A stretch of DNA of 64,000 nucleotides from Xanthobacter autotrophicus (GTDB taxonomy: Bacteria > Pseudomonadota > Alphaproteobacteria > Rhizobiales > Xanthobacteraceae): the NCBI RefSeq assembly GCF_043194295.1, contig NZ_JBAFVK010000006.1; one strand, written 5' to 3'. Of this stretch, positions 16,507 to 24,853 are shown in pieces. The notes under the pieces were generated by a model. The model saw only the letters and a list, made by a program, of their open reading frames with translations, made no database searches and was not told where the DNA came from. Numbering within the stretch: position 1 is the stretch's first letter; every line of letters starts with the position of its first letter. Both the position numbers and the translations under genes were made by a program.

Positions 16507-18990
16507 ATGCCGAGGGCCAGAAGCCGTTCCTCTACCGCCGATGCCGTGCTCAACACGCGCATGCCGCCCGCCGCCCCGCGCTTCGACCTCATCCCCGAGG
16601 GCGTGCGGCTCGCCGTGCGGCGGCGCGGCCGCGAAATCGTCGGCACCAGCCTCATCATCGCGACGCTGACCTCTTTCGTCGCGCTGGGCTCCTGGTCGGC
16701 CTCGGACCCAAGCCTGTCCAACGCCACCCATGCCCCGGTGACCAACCTTTTGGGCTGGCCCGGCGCGGTGGTGGCGGACCTGCTGGTGCAATTGTTCGGC
16801 CTCGCCGCCCTCGCGGTGCTGCTGCCGCCGCTTTACTACGGCTGGCGGCTGGTGACCCACCGCCCCTTCAGCCGCGAACGCATGCGCACCACCTGCTGGC
16901 TCATCGGCGTCCTGGGGATGACTGCCTTCCTCGGCGCCCTGCCCCGGCCCGACACCTGGCCCGGCCTTACCGGCATGGGCGGGGCGCTGGGCGATCTGTT
17001 TCCCCGGGCGCTGGGCGTGGTGCGCGGCACCACGGCCTCGGTCATCGATGCCCTGGTGATCGGCGCGGCGGGCCTCGCCTTCGGCACCACCGGCCTGTTC
17101 TTCGCGGTAAGCGGCGGACGGCGCACGCCGCTCAGGGTCGCCCCCGACACCGAGCTGCCCGGCGAGATGGGCGACGAGGACGAGGAAGACGACGGCGCCG
17201 CCGTGTCCCTCGGCGCGCTCACCCACACCCTCCTGTCCTGGAAGGCGCGCCTCAACGTCGCCGGTCTCCTCGGTCACAAGCGCGAGGCGGCGCCCCGCGG
17301 CGCGGACGCGGCAGGTCCTGCGCCGCGGCGCGGCGGCGAGCGCATGGAACCCCGCATCGGCGGGGCCGGTGCGGCCCTGGAGCCAAAAGCCGAGGCCGGC
17401 CAGGATCTCGGCACCGGCGAGCCGCGCGGCCGCTCCGCAAAACGCGATGCCGGCGGACGGCGCGGGTCCCGCCGGGCCGGCTACCAGCACCCGGCCCTCG
17501 ACCTTTTGACCCCGGCGGTGCAGACCAAGGCCCCGGCCATGAGCCCGGAGGCGCTGGCCGACACCGCCAAGGAGCTGAAGGGCACGCTGGAGGATTTCGG
17601 CGTGCGCGGCGAGATCGGCCAGGTGCGCCCCGGCCCGGTGGTCACCCTCTACGAGCTGGAGCCTGCGCCGGGCATCAAGTCCTCCCGCGTCATCGGCCTG
17701 GCCGACGACATCGCCCGCTCCATGAGCGCGGTATCGGCGCGTGTCGCCGTGGTGCCGGGCCGCAACGCCATCGGCATCGAGCTGCCCAACCAGAAGCGCG
17801 AGAAGGTGCTGCTGCGCGAATTGCTCGCCACTAAGGATTTCGGCGATTCCGGCCACAAGCTGGCCATCGCGCTGGGCAAGACCATCGGCGGCGATCCGGT
17901 AATCGTCGACCTCGCGCGCATGCCCCACCTGCTGGTGGCCGGCACCACCGGCTCCGGCAAGTCGGTGGCCATCAATACTATGATCCTCTCCCTGCTCTAC
18001 CGGCTGAAGCCGGAGCAGTGCCGGCTCATCATGGTGGATCCCAAGATGCTGGAGCTGTCCGTCTATGACGGCATCCCGCACCTGCTTGCCCCCGTGGTCA
18101 CCGATCCCAAGAAGGCGGTGGTGGCCCTGAAGTGGGCGGTGAAGGAGATGGAAGACCGCTACAAGAAGATGTCGAAGCTCGGCGTGCGCAACATCGACGG
18201 CTTCAACGCGCGGGTAAAGGATTCCACAGACAAGGGCGAGACCTTGGCCCGCACGGTGCAGACCGGCTTCGACCACGACACGGGCGAAGCCATCTACGAG
18301 CGCGAGGAGATGAACCTCGAGCCCCTGCCCTATATCGTCGTCATCGTGGACGAGATGGCGGATTTGATGCTGGTGGCCGGCAAGGACATCGAAGGCGCCA
18401 TCCAGCGCCTCGCCCAGATGGCGCGCGCGGCGGGCATCCATCTGGTGATGGCCACCCAGCGCCCCTCTGTTGACGTGATCACCGGCACCATCAAGGCCAA
18501 TTTCCCCACCCGCATCTCCTTCCAGGTCACCTCCAAGATCGACAGCCGCACCATCCTCGGCGAGATGGGCGCCGAACAGCTGCTCGGCCAAGGCGACATG
18601 CTTTACATGGCCGGCGGCGGGCGCATCTCCCGCGTCCACGGCCCCTTCGTCTCCGACGAGGAGGTGGAGAGCGTGGTGAAGCACCTCAAGGCCCAGGGCG
18701 TGCCCTCCTATGTGGAGGCCGTGACCGCCGAAACCGAGGACGAGGACGAGGGCGGCGCGGTGTTCGACAAGGGCGGCTTCGGCGAGGAGGGGCAGGACCT
18801 CTATTCGCAGGCGGTCGCCGTGGTCATGCGCGACCGCAAGTGCTCCACCTCCTATATCCAGCGCCGGCTGCAGATTGGCTACAATCGCGCCGCCTCGCTG
18901 GTGGAGCGCATGGAGAAGGAAGGGCTCGTGGCCGCCCCCAACCATGCCGGCAAGCGCGAGATCCTGATGCCGGAAGAGGCGGCCGAGTAG
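16507..18990 (+). CDS. ftsK: DNA translocase FtsK
   Basis: Septal DNA pump that resolves and segregates chromosome termini. The 827-residue protein has about four membrane helices in residues 40-205, a Pro/Ala/Arg-rich linker that is short for the family, a P-loop GTTGSGKS at about residue 479, Walker B VIVDEMADLM, and a C-terminal winged-helix gamma domain (about 755-820, KCSTSYIQRRLQIGYNRAA) that reads KOPS sites. It starts 15 nt after the aminotransferase gene. Confidence 0.95.
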   Translation: MPRARSRSSTADAVLNTRMPPAAPRFDLIPEGVRLAVRRRGREIVGTSLIIATLTSFVALGSWSASDPSLSNATHAPVTNLLGWPGAVVADLLVQLFGLAALAVLLPPLYYGWRLVTHRPFSRERMRTTCWLIGVLGMTAFLGALPRPDTWPGLTGMGGALGDLFPRALGVVRGTTASVIDALVIGAAGLAFGTTGLFFAVSGGRRTPLRVAPDTELPGEMGDEDEEDDGAAVSLGALTHTLLSWKARLNVAGLLGHKREAAPRGADAAGPAPRRGGERMEPRIGGAGAALEPKAEAGQDLGTGEPRGRSAKRDAGGRRGSRRAGYQHPALDLLTPAVQTKAPAMSPEALADTAKELKGTLEDFGVRGEIGQVRPGPVVTLYELEPAPGIKSSRVIGLADDIARSMSAVSARVAVVPGRNAIGIELPNQKREKVLLRELLATKDFGDSGHKLAIALGKTIGGDPVIVDLARMPHLLVAGTTGSGKSVAINTMILSLLYRLKPEQCRLIMVDPKMLELSVYDGIPHLLAPVVTDPKKAVVALKWAVKEMEDRYKKMSKLGVRNIDGFNARVKDSTDKGETLARTVQTGFDHDTGEAIYEREEMNLEPLPYIVVIVDEMADLMLVAGKDIEGAIQRLAQMARAAGIHLVMATQRPSVDVITGTIKANFPTRISFQVTSKIDSRTILGEMGAEQLLGQGDMLYMAGGGRISRVHGPFVSDEEVESVVKHLKAQGVPSYVEAVTAETEDEDEGGAVFDKGGFGEEGQDLYSQAVAVVMRDRKCSTSYIQRRLQIGYNRAASLVERMEKEGLVAAPNHAGKREILMPEEAAE

Positions 18991-19199
18991 ATCAGGCGGC
19001 CTCTACACGCACATCCGGCAGGTAACATCGGACGCAAGGCTTTCCGCCTGCCCGATATCAGGCCACAGGATCGCCATACGCTTTGGGCAAGGTCTATATT
19101 GACAAGATGTTCCTCCGATCAGCCTGCGCCGGGGCCAGGTCGGAACCAGACTCCAGGTTTCGCACTTCCCGTCCCGAACGCCGCGCGCCAGAGACCTCA

Positions 19200-20027
19200 A
19201 TGATGCCGAGCCGCTTTCCCGCCAAGTCCCGCGTCCGCCGCTGCCTGTCGCCTGTCGCGCGCGGCGTTGCTTTGTCATGCGGGCTTGCCGTGACCCTCGC
19301 CATGCTGTCAGGCGGCGTCGCCTCGGCCCAGACCATCCTGCCCCCAGGCGACCTGATGAAACCGCAGGGCAGGCAGAGCGCGCCCAACGCCGCCCCCAAT
19401 GTCGCTCCCCTGCCGCCGCAGAAGCCGGGCGCGGCCGGTTTCGCCGTGGCCCAGGCCGCGCCCGTGCAGGCCGTCGCCAACCCGGACGGGCGGGCGCCGC
19501 GCGCCACTGTCGATCGGGTCACCAATTACTACAACTCGGTGCAGTCCCTGACAGGCAACTTCACCCAGATCGACCCGGACGGCACCCGCCGCACCGGCGA
19601 CGTCTACATGCAGAAGCCCGGCCGCGTGCGCTTCGAATATGATGCGCCGAGCCCGGTGGAGCTGATCGCCAATGGCCAGTCGGTGGCGGTGCGCGACCGC
19701 AAGCTGAACACCCAGGACATCACCCCCCTGTCGCAGACGCCCCTGCGCTTCCTTCTGGCGGAGCGCATCGACCTCGCCGCCGATCCGCATGTGGCCGGGG
19801 TGTTCCAGGACGACAAGTTCATCTCGGTGGTGATGCAGGAACAGGTGCCCATGATGGGCACCTATCGTCTGCTCATCATGTTCGATGCCAAGACATCCGC
19901 GCTGAAGCAGTGGATCATCACCGATCCGCAGGGCTACGACACCCAGGTGACGCTTTCCAACCTGCAGATGAACAAGAAGCCCGACCCGAAGCTGTTCGTG
20001 ATCAATTTCGAACGGATGCTTCAGTAA
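19200..20027 (+). CDS. lolA: Outer-membrane lipoprotein carrier protein LolA
   Basis: Periplasmic chaperone that ferries lipoproteins from the LolCDE complex to the outer membrane. A signal peptide (about residues 1-42, ending GGVASA) is followed by a Pro/Ala-rich linker of some 55 residues that is not part of the usual LolA fold. The core begins VDRVTNYYNSVQSLTGNFTQ and contains KPGRVRFEYDAPSPVELIANG. Two adjacent ATGs (19200 and 19203) are possible starts; the longer open frame upstream has no signal-peptide logic. recR converges on it, 27 nt away. Confidence 0.92.
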   Translation: MMPSRFPAKSRVRRCLSPVARGVALSCGLAVTLAMLSGGVASAQTILPPGDLMKPQGRQSAPNAAPNVAPLPPQKPGAAGFAVAQAAPVQAVANPDGRAPRATVDRVTNYYNSVQSLTGNFTQIDPDGTRRTGDVYMQKPGRVRFEYDAPSPVELIANGQSVAVRDRKLNTQDITPLSQTPLRFLLAERIDLAADPHVAGVFQDDKFISVVMQEQVPMMGTYRLLIMFDAKTSALKQWIITDPQGYDTQVTLSNLQMNKKPDPKLFVINFERMLQ

Positions 20028-20054
20028 CACCCGCTTCCATGCCGTCTTGAACGC

Positions 20055-20660
20055 TCACATCTGTGTGCGGGCGCGAATGGCGGCGGACAAGGTGCCCTCG
20101 TCCAGATAATCAAGCTCGCCGCCTACCGGCACGCCCTGGGCGAGGCGCGTAACCCGCACATGCGCTTCCCGCAGCAGATCGGTGATGTAATGGGCGGTGG
20201 TCTGCCCATCCACGGTGGCGCCGAGGGCGAGGATCACCTCGCCCACCTCATCCTCATGCACGCGCGTGACCAGTTTCGCGAGGTTGAGGTCTTCCGGCCC
20301 CACCCCGTCGAGGGGCGAGAGCACGCCGCCCAGCACGTGATAGGGGGCATTCAGCACCCCTGCCCGCTCCAGCGCCCACAGGTCGCCCACGTCCGCCACC
20401 ACCACGAGGGTGCGCCGGTCGCGGGAGGTGTCGGTGCAGATCGTACAGGGGTCGCACACATCCACATTGCCGCAGCGGCGGCATTCCACGATCTTGCCCA
20501 GCGCGTCGGTCATGGCGGCGGCGAGCGGCGCCATCAGCGCCTCGCGCTTCTTGATGAGATGCAGCGCCACCCGGCGCGCCGAACGCGGACCAAGCCCCGG
20601 AAGGCGGGCGATGAGCTGGATCAGGCGCTCGATCTCAGGGCCGGCAACGGCGCGGGGCAT
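20055..20660 (-). CDS. recR: Recombination mediator RecR
   Basis: Works with RecF/RecO to load RecA at gaps. The 201-residue protein has the helix-hairpin-helix LPGLGPRSARRVALHL, a four-cysteine zinc finger (Cys60, 63, 72, 75) and a Toprim domain ending VPVGGELDYLDEGTL. The ATG at 20660 has AGGAGA upstream. In many alphaproteobacteria recR follows dnaX and ybaB; neither is upstream here, where a 1-kb gap lies instead. Confidence 0.95.
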   Translation of the reverse strand: MPRAVAGPEIERLIQLIARLPGLGPRSARRVALHLIKKREALMAPLAAAMTDALGKIVECRRCGNVDVCDPCTICTDTSRDRRTLVVVADVGDLWALERAGVLNAPYHVLGGVLSPLDGVGPEDLNLAKLVTRVHEDEVGEVILALGATVDGQTTAHYITDLLREAHVRVTRLAQGVPVGGELDYLDEGTLSAAIRARTQM

Positions 20661-21464
20661 AGTGTCTCCTGAAGCGGGGTCCGGCTGGATCGCAGAGTGA
20701 TACCGACGGCCGCCGCGTTTGGCACGGCGGCCATTGGTCATAATCCCGCGCGGCGCGTGAGCGAAGCCCTCCCGGCCGCGGTCAAGGACAAAACCGTTGG
20801 TGGAATGGGCCACTGTGCCCTCACCCCACGCCCCACAGACCATACCGGAGTATGGCGAAGTGCAGCCTGGCCTCTGGAAACATCTTTGGGGACTTTCCAA
20901 ACCACCCCGCCAAGAGACCGCAACCACCGCCGGAAGCAAAGCCGATCAGATGGACCCGACCTGACCGGATCCACACCTGAACTCTCGGACAGAAAAGCAG
21001 CATCCGGTCGCGGCGCGCCCCATGGTGCGACTTGCCGGGAGCCGGCCGGGCCGGGGGGAATCGAGGTCGGAACCGGAGTGATATCACCCCTCTGAATGGT
21101 CCATAGCTTTGCCTTGGGCGCCTTTTCTTTGCGCCGGTGTCAAGGCAGGTCATACCCGCCTCAAGCTTCGCGCGCATCCCATTGCGACCCACAGTTGCGC
21201 GTCGTGACACGTTGTACTTCCTTAAAGGAAACAAGAAGAAGAGCTGGCGGGATCGCCTGAGCACCATCTGGCAGAGGGCGGCTCCAAGGCGCTACGCGGA
21301 TGCCTTACACCAACACTTCTGCGTCCCGATGTTTTCATCTGAGAAGGGCGCGATTCGCTGATGTCACAAGGATCAAATGCGGCCTTTCCGTGCCTGTCAT
21401 GACGCCCGATATCCGGCGCAAACCCGCATTATTGCTCGATCTTCAAGAGTTTTTGCAGGCAGGA
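20661..21464. other. Gene-free stretch upstream of recR and mucR
   Basis: No convincing coding region was found. Short open frames here lack ribosome sites, start-codon logic and recognisable motifs. Base composition becomes more AT-rich from about 21180. One short perfect palindrome TTCCTT-A-AAGGAA lies at 21218-21230. No SRP RNA signature (GGAAGGNAGCAGC type) was found although ffs often sits near recR. Confidence 0.5.
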
Positions 21465-21492
21465 TTGTATTTCTTTGGACTGGTGCTATAGA
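21465..21492 (+). promoter_or_regulatory. Possible promoter of mucR
   Basis: A -35-like TTGTAT (21465-21470) and a -10-like TATAGA (21487-21492, within CTATAG) are 16 bp apart in an AT-rich stretch. Transcripts from here would carry the palindromic repeat at 21526-21641 in a leader of about 200 nt. Based on pattern only. Confidence 0.35.
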
Positions 21493-21525
21493 TTATTTGC
21501 GAAAAGTTCAGAAGCCGATGTGGTG

Positions 21526-21641
21526 CTAGAGCACGCGCCGATCAGCTTGCGCCGCAAGCTGATCGGAGAACGCGTTCTCGCTTCTTAAAGTTAGAGCGCG
21601 ATCCGACCAGATTGAGCCCGTCTGGTCGGATCGCGCTCTAG
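21526..21641. repeat. RIME-like mosaic intergenic repeat
   Basis: The element begins CTAGAGC and ends GCTCTAG. It contains two perfect stem-loops: 13-bp arms 21538-21550 and 21554-21566 with a 3-nt loop, and 19-bp arms 21592-21610 and 21622-21640 with an 11-nt loop. This two-palindrome mosaic with TAGAGCGCGATCCGA-type ends is the pattern of the intergenic mosaic elements dispersed in Rhizobiales genomes. Only one copy is in this window. Confidence 0.8.
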
Positions 21642-21699
21642 CCCGAGGCTGGCGCTCCCGCGACGCCCATCGCCACGAACAAACAGAAAGGGACTTCCC

Positions 21700-22167
21700 G
21701 TGAGCGACTCCGATTCCAATTCCGCATCGCCGAGCTACATCGACTTCGCCACAGAGATCGTTGCGGCCTATGTGAGCAATAACAGTGTTTCAGCCACCGA
21801 GCTGCCCGCTCTTATTGAATCGGTCTACCGCGCCCTCGGCCAGCTCGGCACGCCTGCCGCGCCCGTGGTGGAAGAGCAGAAGCCCGCCGTGCCGGTGAAG
21901 AAGTCGGTGACGCCCGAATACATCATCTGCCTGGAAGACGGAAAGAAGTTCAAGTCGCTGAAGCGCCACCTGCGCACCAGCTACGGCATGACCCCCGAAG
22001 TCTACCGCGAGAAGTGGGGCCTGCCGAAGGATTATCCCATGGTCGCCCCGGCCTATGCCGCCGCCCGCTCCGAGCTGGCCAAGAACATGGGCCTCGGCCA
22101 GACCCGCAAGAAGGCGCCCGTCGCCCCGGCCAAGAAGCCCGCCCGCCGCGCCAAGGCCGCAGCCTGA
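21700..22167 (+). CDS. mucR: MucR/Ros-family zinc-finger transcriptional regulator
   Basis: Regulator related to MucR of rhizobia and Ros of Agrobacterium, which control exopolysaccharide, motility and cell-cycle genes and repress their own promoter. The 155-residue protein has an acidic N-terminal oligomerisation half and the DNA-binding segment IICLEDGKKFKSLKRHLRTS-YGMTPEVYREKWGL, with one finger Cys and histidine; the tail is Lys/Ala/Pro-rich. The start is GTG at 21700, with AAGGGA upstream. Confidence 0.9.
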   Translation: MSDSDSNSASPSYIDFATEIVAAYVSNNSVSATELPALIESVYRALGQLGTPAAPVVEEQKPAVPVKKSVTPEYIICLEDGKKFKSLKRHLRTSYGMTPEVYREKWGLPKDYPMVAPAYAAARSELAKNMGLGQTRKKAPVAPAKKPARRAKAAA

Positions 22168-22170
22168 TTC

Positions 22171-22210
22171 AAAACGGCCGCGCCAGGAGCAATCCCGGCG
22201 CGGCCGTTTT
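22171..22210. terminator. Bidirectional terminator between mucR and parB
   Basis: The 14-bp arms AAAACGGCCGCGCC (22171-22184) and GGCGCGGCCGTTTT (22197-22210) pair perfectly around a 12-nt loop. With A and T tracts on both sides it can end both mucR and the leftward parAB operon. Confidence 0.9.
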
Positions 22211-22262
22211 ATTGGCAGACAGAACCGTTTTTCTGTCCTATTTCTCTATTTGAGACAAAAAT

Positions 22263-23183
22263 TCAGTCGAGCCCGAGGCGTCGACAGACTTCGTCGAGTT
22301 GATCAAGGCTCTTGTAGCGGATGCGCAGCTCGCCCGCCTCGCCCTTGCCCTCGATCCCCACGCTGAGACCGAGCGCGTCGGAGAGACGCTTTTCCAGCGC
22401 CCGGCTGTCTGCGCTCTTGTGCTCCAGTGCCCCGCCCTTGCTGCCCTTGCCCGTCTGGCCCGCCTCGCCCTTCGCCGGCGCCGTGGTGAGCGCGGTGCGA
22501 GCCTTGGACAAGGCCTCCACGTCGCGAACGGTTAGCCCCTTCTCCACCACATCTTTCGCCATGCGCTCGGGATCGGCGCAGGCCAGCAGCGCGCGGGCAT
22601 GGCCGGCGCTCAGGCGCCCGTCGGCGAGATAGGTCTTCACCCCCGCCGGCAGCTTCAGCAGCCGCAGGGTGTTGGCGATATGGCTACGGCTCTTGCCGAT
22701 GATACGAGCCAAATCATTCTGATTATAGTCGAATTCCCCCATGAGGGATTCGTAGCCCTGGGCCTCTTCCACTGGGTTGAGGTCGGCGCGCTGCACATTC
22801 TCGATGATGGCGACTTCCAGCGCCTCCCGATCGGACAGTTCCAGCACCACCACCGGCACCTCGTGCAGCGCCGCGCGCTGAGCCGCGCGCCAGCGCCGCT
22901 CGCCGGCGACGATCTCGAAACTGTCGCTGCCGTTCAGCTGGCGCACGACGATGGGCTGGATGATACCCTTCTCACGGATGGAGGCGGTGAGGTCTTCCAG
23001 TCCCTCCTCCAGGAAGGTGCGGCGCGGATTGCGCGGATTGGGCCGCACATGCTCGATGGGCACCCGGCGCGGCCCGCCGCGCCCTGCCCCCGATCGCGCC
23101 GCCGGGGCCGCTTGAGGCTCCCCCATTTCCCCGATGAGCGCCGCAAGACCGCGGCCGAGCCGCGAGCGCTGTTCATCCGCCAT
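22263..23183 (-). CDS. parB: Chromosome partitioning protein ParB
   Basis: CTP-dependent DNA clamp that loads at parS and drives origin segregation with ParA. The 306-residue protein starts RSRLGRGLAALIGE, has the CTP/CTPase motif GERRWRAAQ, the ENVQRADLNPVEEAQGY box and a helix-turn-helix (IIGKSRSHIANTLRLLKLP), with a C-terminal dimerisation domain. The ATG at 23183 gives the conserved N-terminus; it lies 26 nt after parA. Two parS sites are within 4 kb. Confidence 0.96.
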   Translation of the reverse strand: MADEQRSRLGRGLAALIGEMGEPQAAPAARSGAGRGGPRRVPIEHVRPNPRNPRRTFLEEGLEDLTASIREKGIIQPIVVRQLNGSDSFEIVAGERRWRAAQRAALHEVPVVVLELSDREALEVAIIENVQRADLNPVEEAQGYESLMGEFDYNQNDLARIIGKSRSHIANTLRLLKLPAGVKTYLADGRLSAGHARALLACADPERMAKDVVEKGLTVRDVEALSKARTALTTAPAKGEAGQTGKGSKGGALEHKSADSRALEKRLSDALGLSVGIEGKGEAGELRIRYKSLDQLDEVCRRLGLD

Positions 23184-23209
23184 GACCGTGTCCCGTCCCT
23201 TGTCCGCTA

Positions 23210-24058
23210 TCAGGCCGCAGCATCCGCGCGCGCCGCGCGCTCGCGCTGGATCACCTCCGAGGCGAGGCGCAGATAAGCCTGTGATCCCACACACTTGAGA
23301 TCGTAGAGCAGCACCGGCTTGCCATAGGACGGCGCCTCCGACACCCGCACGTTGCGCGGGATCACGGTCTCATAGACCTTGTCGCCCATGAATTGCCGCA
23401 CGTCCTGCACCACCTGCTCGGACAGGTTGTTGCGGCCGTCATACATGGTCAGCACGATGCCGTGGATGGTGAGCGCCGGATTGAGGCTGACCCGCACCTG
23501 CTCCACCGTCTTCAGCAGCTGCGACAGGCCCTCCAGCGCGAAAAACTCGCACTGCAGCGGCACCACGATGGCATCGGCCGCCGCCATGGCATTCACCGTC
23601 AGTAGCGAGAGCGAGGGCGGGCAGTCCACCAGCACATAGGTGAAGCGGGGCGCGGCGCTGTCCGCCGCCAGCGCCTTGAGCGCGCTGCGCAGGCGGAAGG
23701 CGCGGTCGCGCTCGGCCGCGATCTCCAGTTCCAGGCCCGACAGGTCGAGGGTGGAGGGCGCCACATAAAGCTGCGGCACGCCGGTTTCCATCACCGTCTC
23801 GCGCATGCTGGCCTCGCCGGTCAGCACGTCATAGGTGGAGAGGTTGCGCGCGCGCCGCTCGATGCCAAGGCCGGTCGAGGCATTGCCCTGCGGGTCGAGG
23901 TCCACCACCAGCACGGTCTCACCGATGGCGGCGAGCGCCGTGCCCAGATTGATGGCCGTCGTGGTCTTGCCCACCCCGCCCTTCTGGTTGGCAAGGGCAA
24001 GCACACGCGGCGCGGCGGGGGTGCCACCGGCGGGGGAAGGGGTCTCTTGATCGATCAT
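23210..24058 (-). CDS. parA: Chromosome partitioning ATPase ParA
   Basis: Nucleoid-bound Walker ATPase whose gradient pulls ParB-parS complexes. The deviant Walker A is NQKGGVGKTTT, with VLVVDLDPQGNAS and VLVDCPPSLSLLT downstream. The ATG at 24058 overlaps the rsmG stop (ATGA), giving 282 residues; a 17-residue N-terminal tail precedes the core. Confidence 0.96.
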   Translation of the reverse strand: MIDQETPSPAGGTPAAPRVLALANQKGGVGKTTTAINLGTALAAIGETVLVVDLDPQGNASTGLGIERRARNLSTYDVLTGEASMRETVMETGVPQLYVAPSTLDLSGLELEIAAERDRAFRLRSALKALAADSAAPRFTYVLVDCPPSLSLLTVNAMAAADAIVVPLQCEFFALEGLSQLLKTVEQVRVSLNPALTIHGIVLTMYDGRNNLSEQVVQDVRQFMGDKVYETVIPRNVRVSEAPSYGKPVLLYDLKCVGSQAYLRLASEVIQRERAARADAAA

Positions 24059-24804
24059 GGCGCCTTCATCCTCGACGCGTCGCATTCGGGCGGCCCGCCA
24101 CCGGCATCCGGCTCCCCGGGGGAGCGCGCGCCGGACTGGGGTTCGATGGTGTCGGTCCCGCGCCTGGCGCCCCTTACCAGGAGGATCCGGCCTTCGGGAT
24201 CGCTCGTACTGGGGCGCAGGTCGCAGTCGAGTGTCCAGCTTCTTGCCGCGTCGGTCAATTCGCGTTCCGCATCGCGACCCTTGGGAAATAGGCCAATGGC
24301 CCCTGCGGCGAGGAACGGCGCGGCCAGATCCAGCAGCTTCGGCAAAGGCGCCAGGGCGCGGGCGGAGACCACATCCGTCCCGGGCGCCAGCACTTGCGCC
24401 ACCTGCTCGATGCGCGCGGCGTGAACGGTGACAGGCAGTTGCGCCAGCCGCGCCGCCTCCCGCAGGAAGGCGGCCTTGCGGGTGTCGCTTTCCACAAGAT
24501 GCATGTGGGCACCATCCCGCTCCGCCAGCACCGCCGCCACCACCAGGCCGGGAAAACCGCCGCCGGACCCCAGATCCACCCAGCGCAAGGGGGTCTGCGG
24601 CACATGGTGAACGAGCTGGAGCGAATCACCCACGTGCCGCGCCCACAGGTCGGGCAGGGTGGCGGGGGCGACGAGATTGATGGTCTTCTGCCACTTCACC
24701 AGCAGATCGGCGATGATGGTGAGCCGGCCAAGTGTTTCACGTGAAACCACCGCAGCGATGACCTCGCGCCCCGCGCTCCCGCGCTCCCGCTTGCCGCCCT
24801 TCAT
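24055..24804 (-). CDS. rsmG: 16S rRNA (guanine(527)-N(7))-methyltransferase
   Basis: Methylates G527 of 16S rRNA. The 249-residue protein has VKWQKTINLVAP and the SAM-binding WVDLGSGGGFPGLVVA motif. The ATG at 24804 has GAGAGGT just upstream; a start at 24882 would overlap mnmG. The C-terminal 25 residues are Gly/Pro-rich and not conserved. A parS sequence is embedded in the codons for VSRET near the N-terminus. Confidence 0.93.
   Translation of the reverse strand: MKGGKRERGSAGREVIAAVVSRETLGRLTIIADLLVKWQKTINLVAPATLPDLWARHVGDSLQLVHHVPQTPLRWVDLGSGGGFPGLVVAAVLAERDGAHMHLVESDTRKAAFLREAARLAQLPVTVHAARIEQVAQVLAPGTDVVSARALAPLPKLLDLAAPFLAAGAIGLFPKGRDAERELTDAARSWTLDCDLRPSTSDPEGRILLVRGARRGTDTIEPQSGARSPGEPDAGGGPPECDASRMKAP
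24733..24748. promoter_or_regulatory. parS site inside rsmG (15 of 16 to consensus)
   Basis: TGTTTCACGTGAAACC differs only in the last base from the known parS consensus TGTTTCACGTGAAACA. It lies within the coding sequence of rsmG, about 0.7 kb upstream of parA. Confidence 0.92.
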
Positions 24805-24853
24805 CGGACCTCTCGCTCCGCCGCCACTATCCCCATGATCCACAGTCGAGCCA

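Noticed and set aside
13762..18945. A 1727-codon open frame on the minus strand
   Set aside because: It is antisense to the HAD hydrolase, ribF, aminotransferase and ftsK genes, is rich in His/Gly/Arg runs typical of shadow frames in high-GC DNA, and has no domain.
20697..21095. A 132-codon frame upstream of recR
   Set aside because: No ribosome site, no recognisable motif, low-complexity composition; probably non-coding.
20661..21699. Search for an SRP RNA, tmRNA or tRNA near recR
   Set aside because: No GGAAGG-AGCAGC loop, no T-loop GTTCGAANCC and no cloverleaf could be found by eye here or in other gaps.
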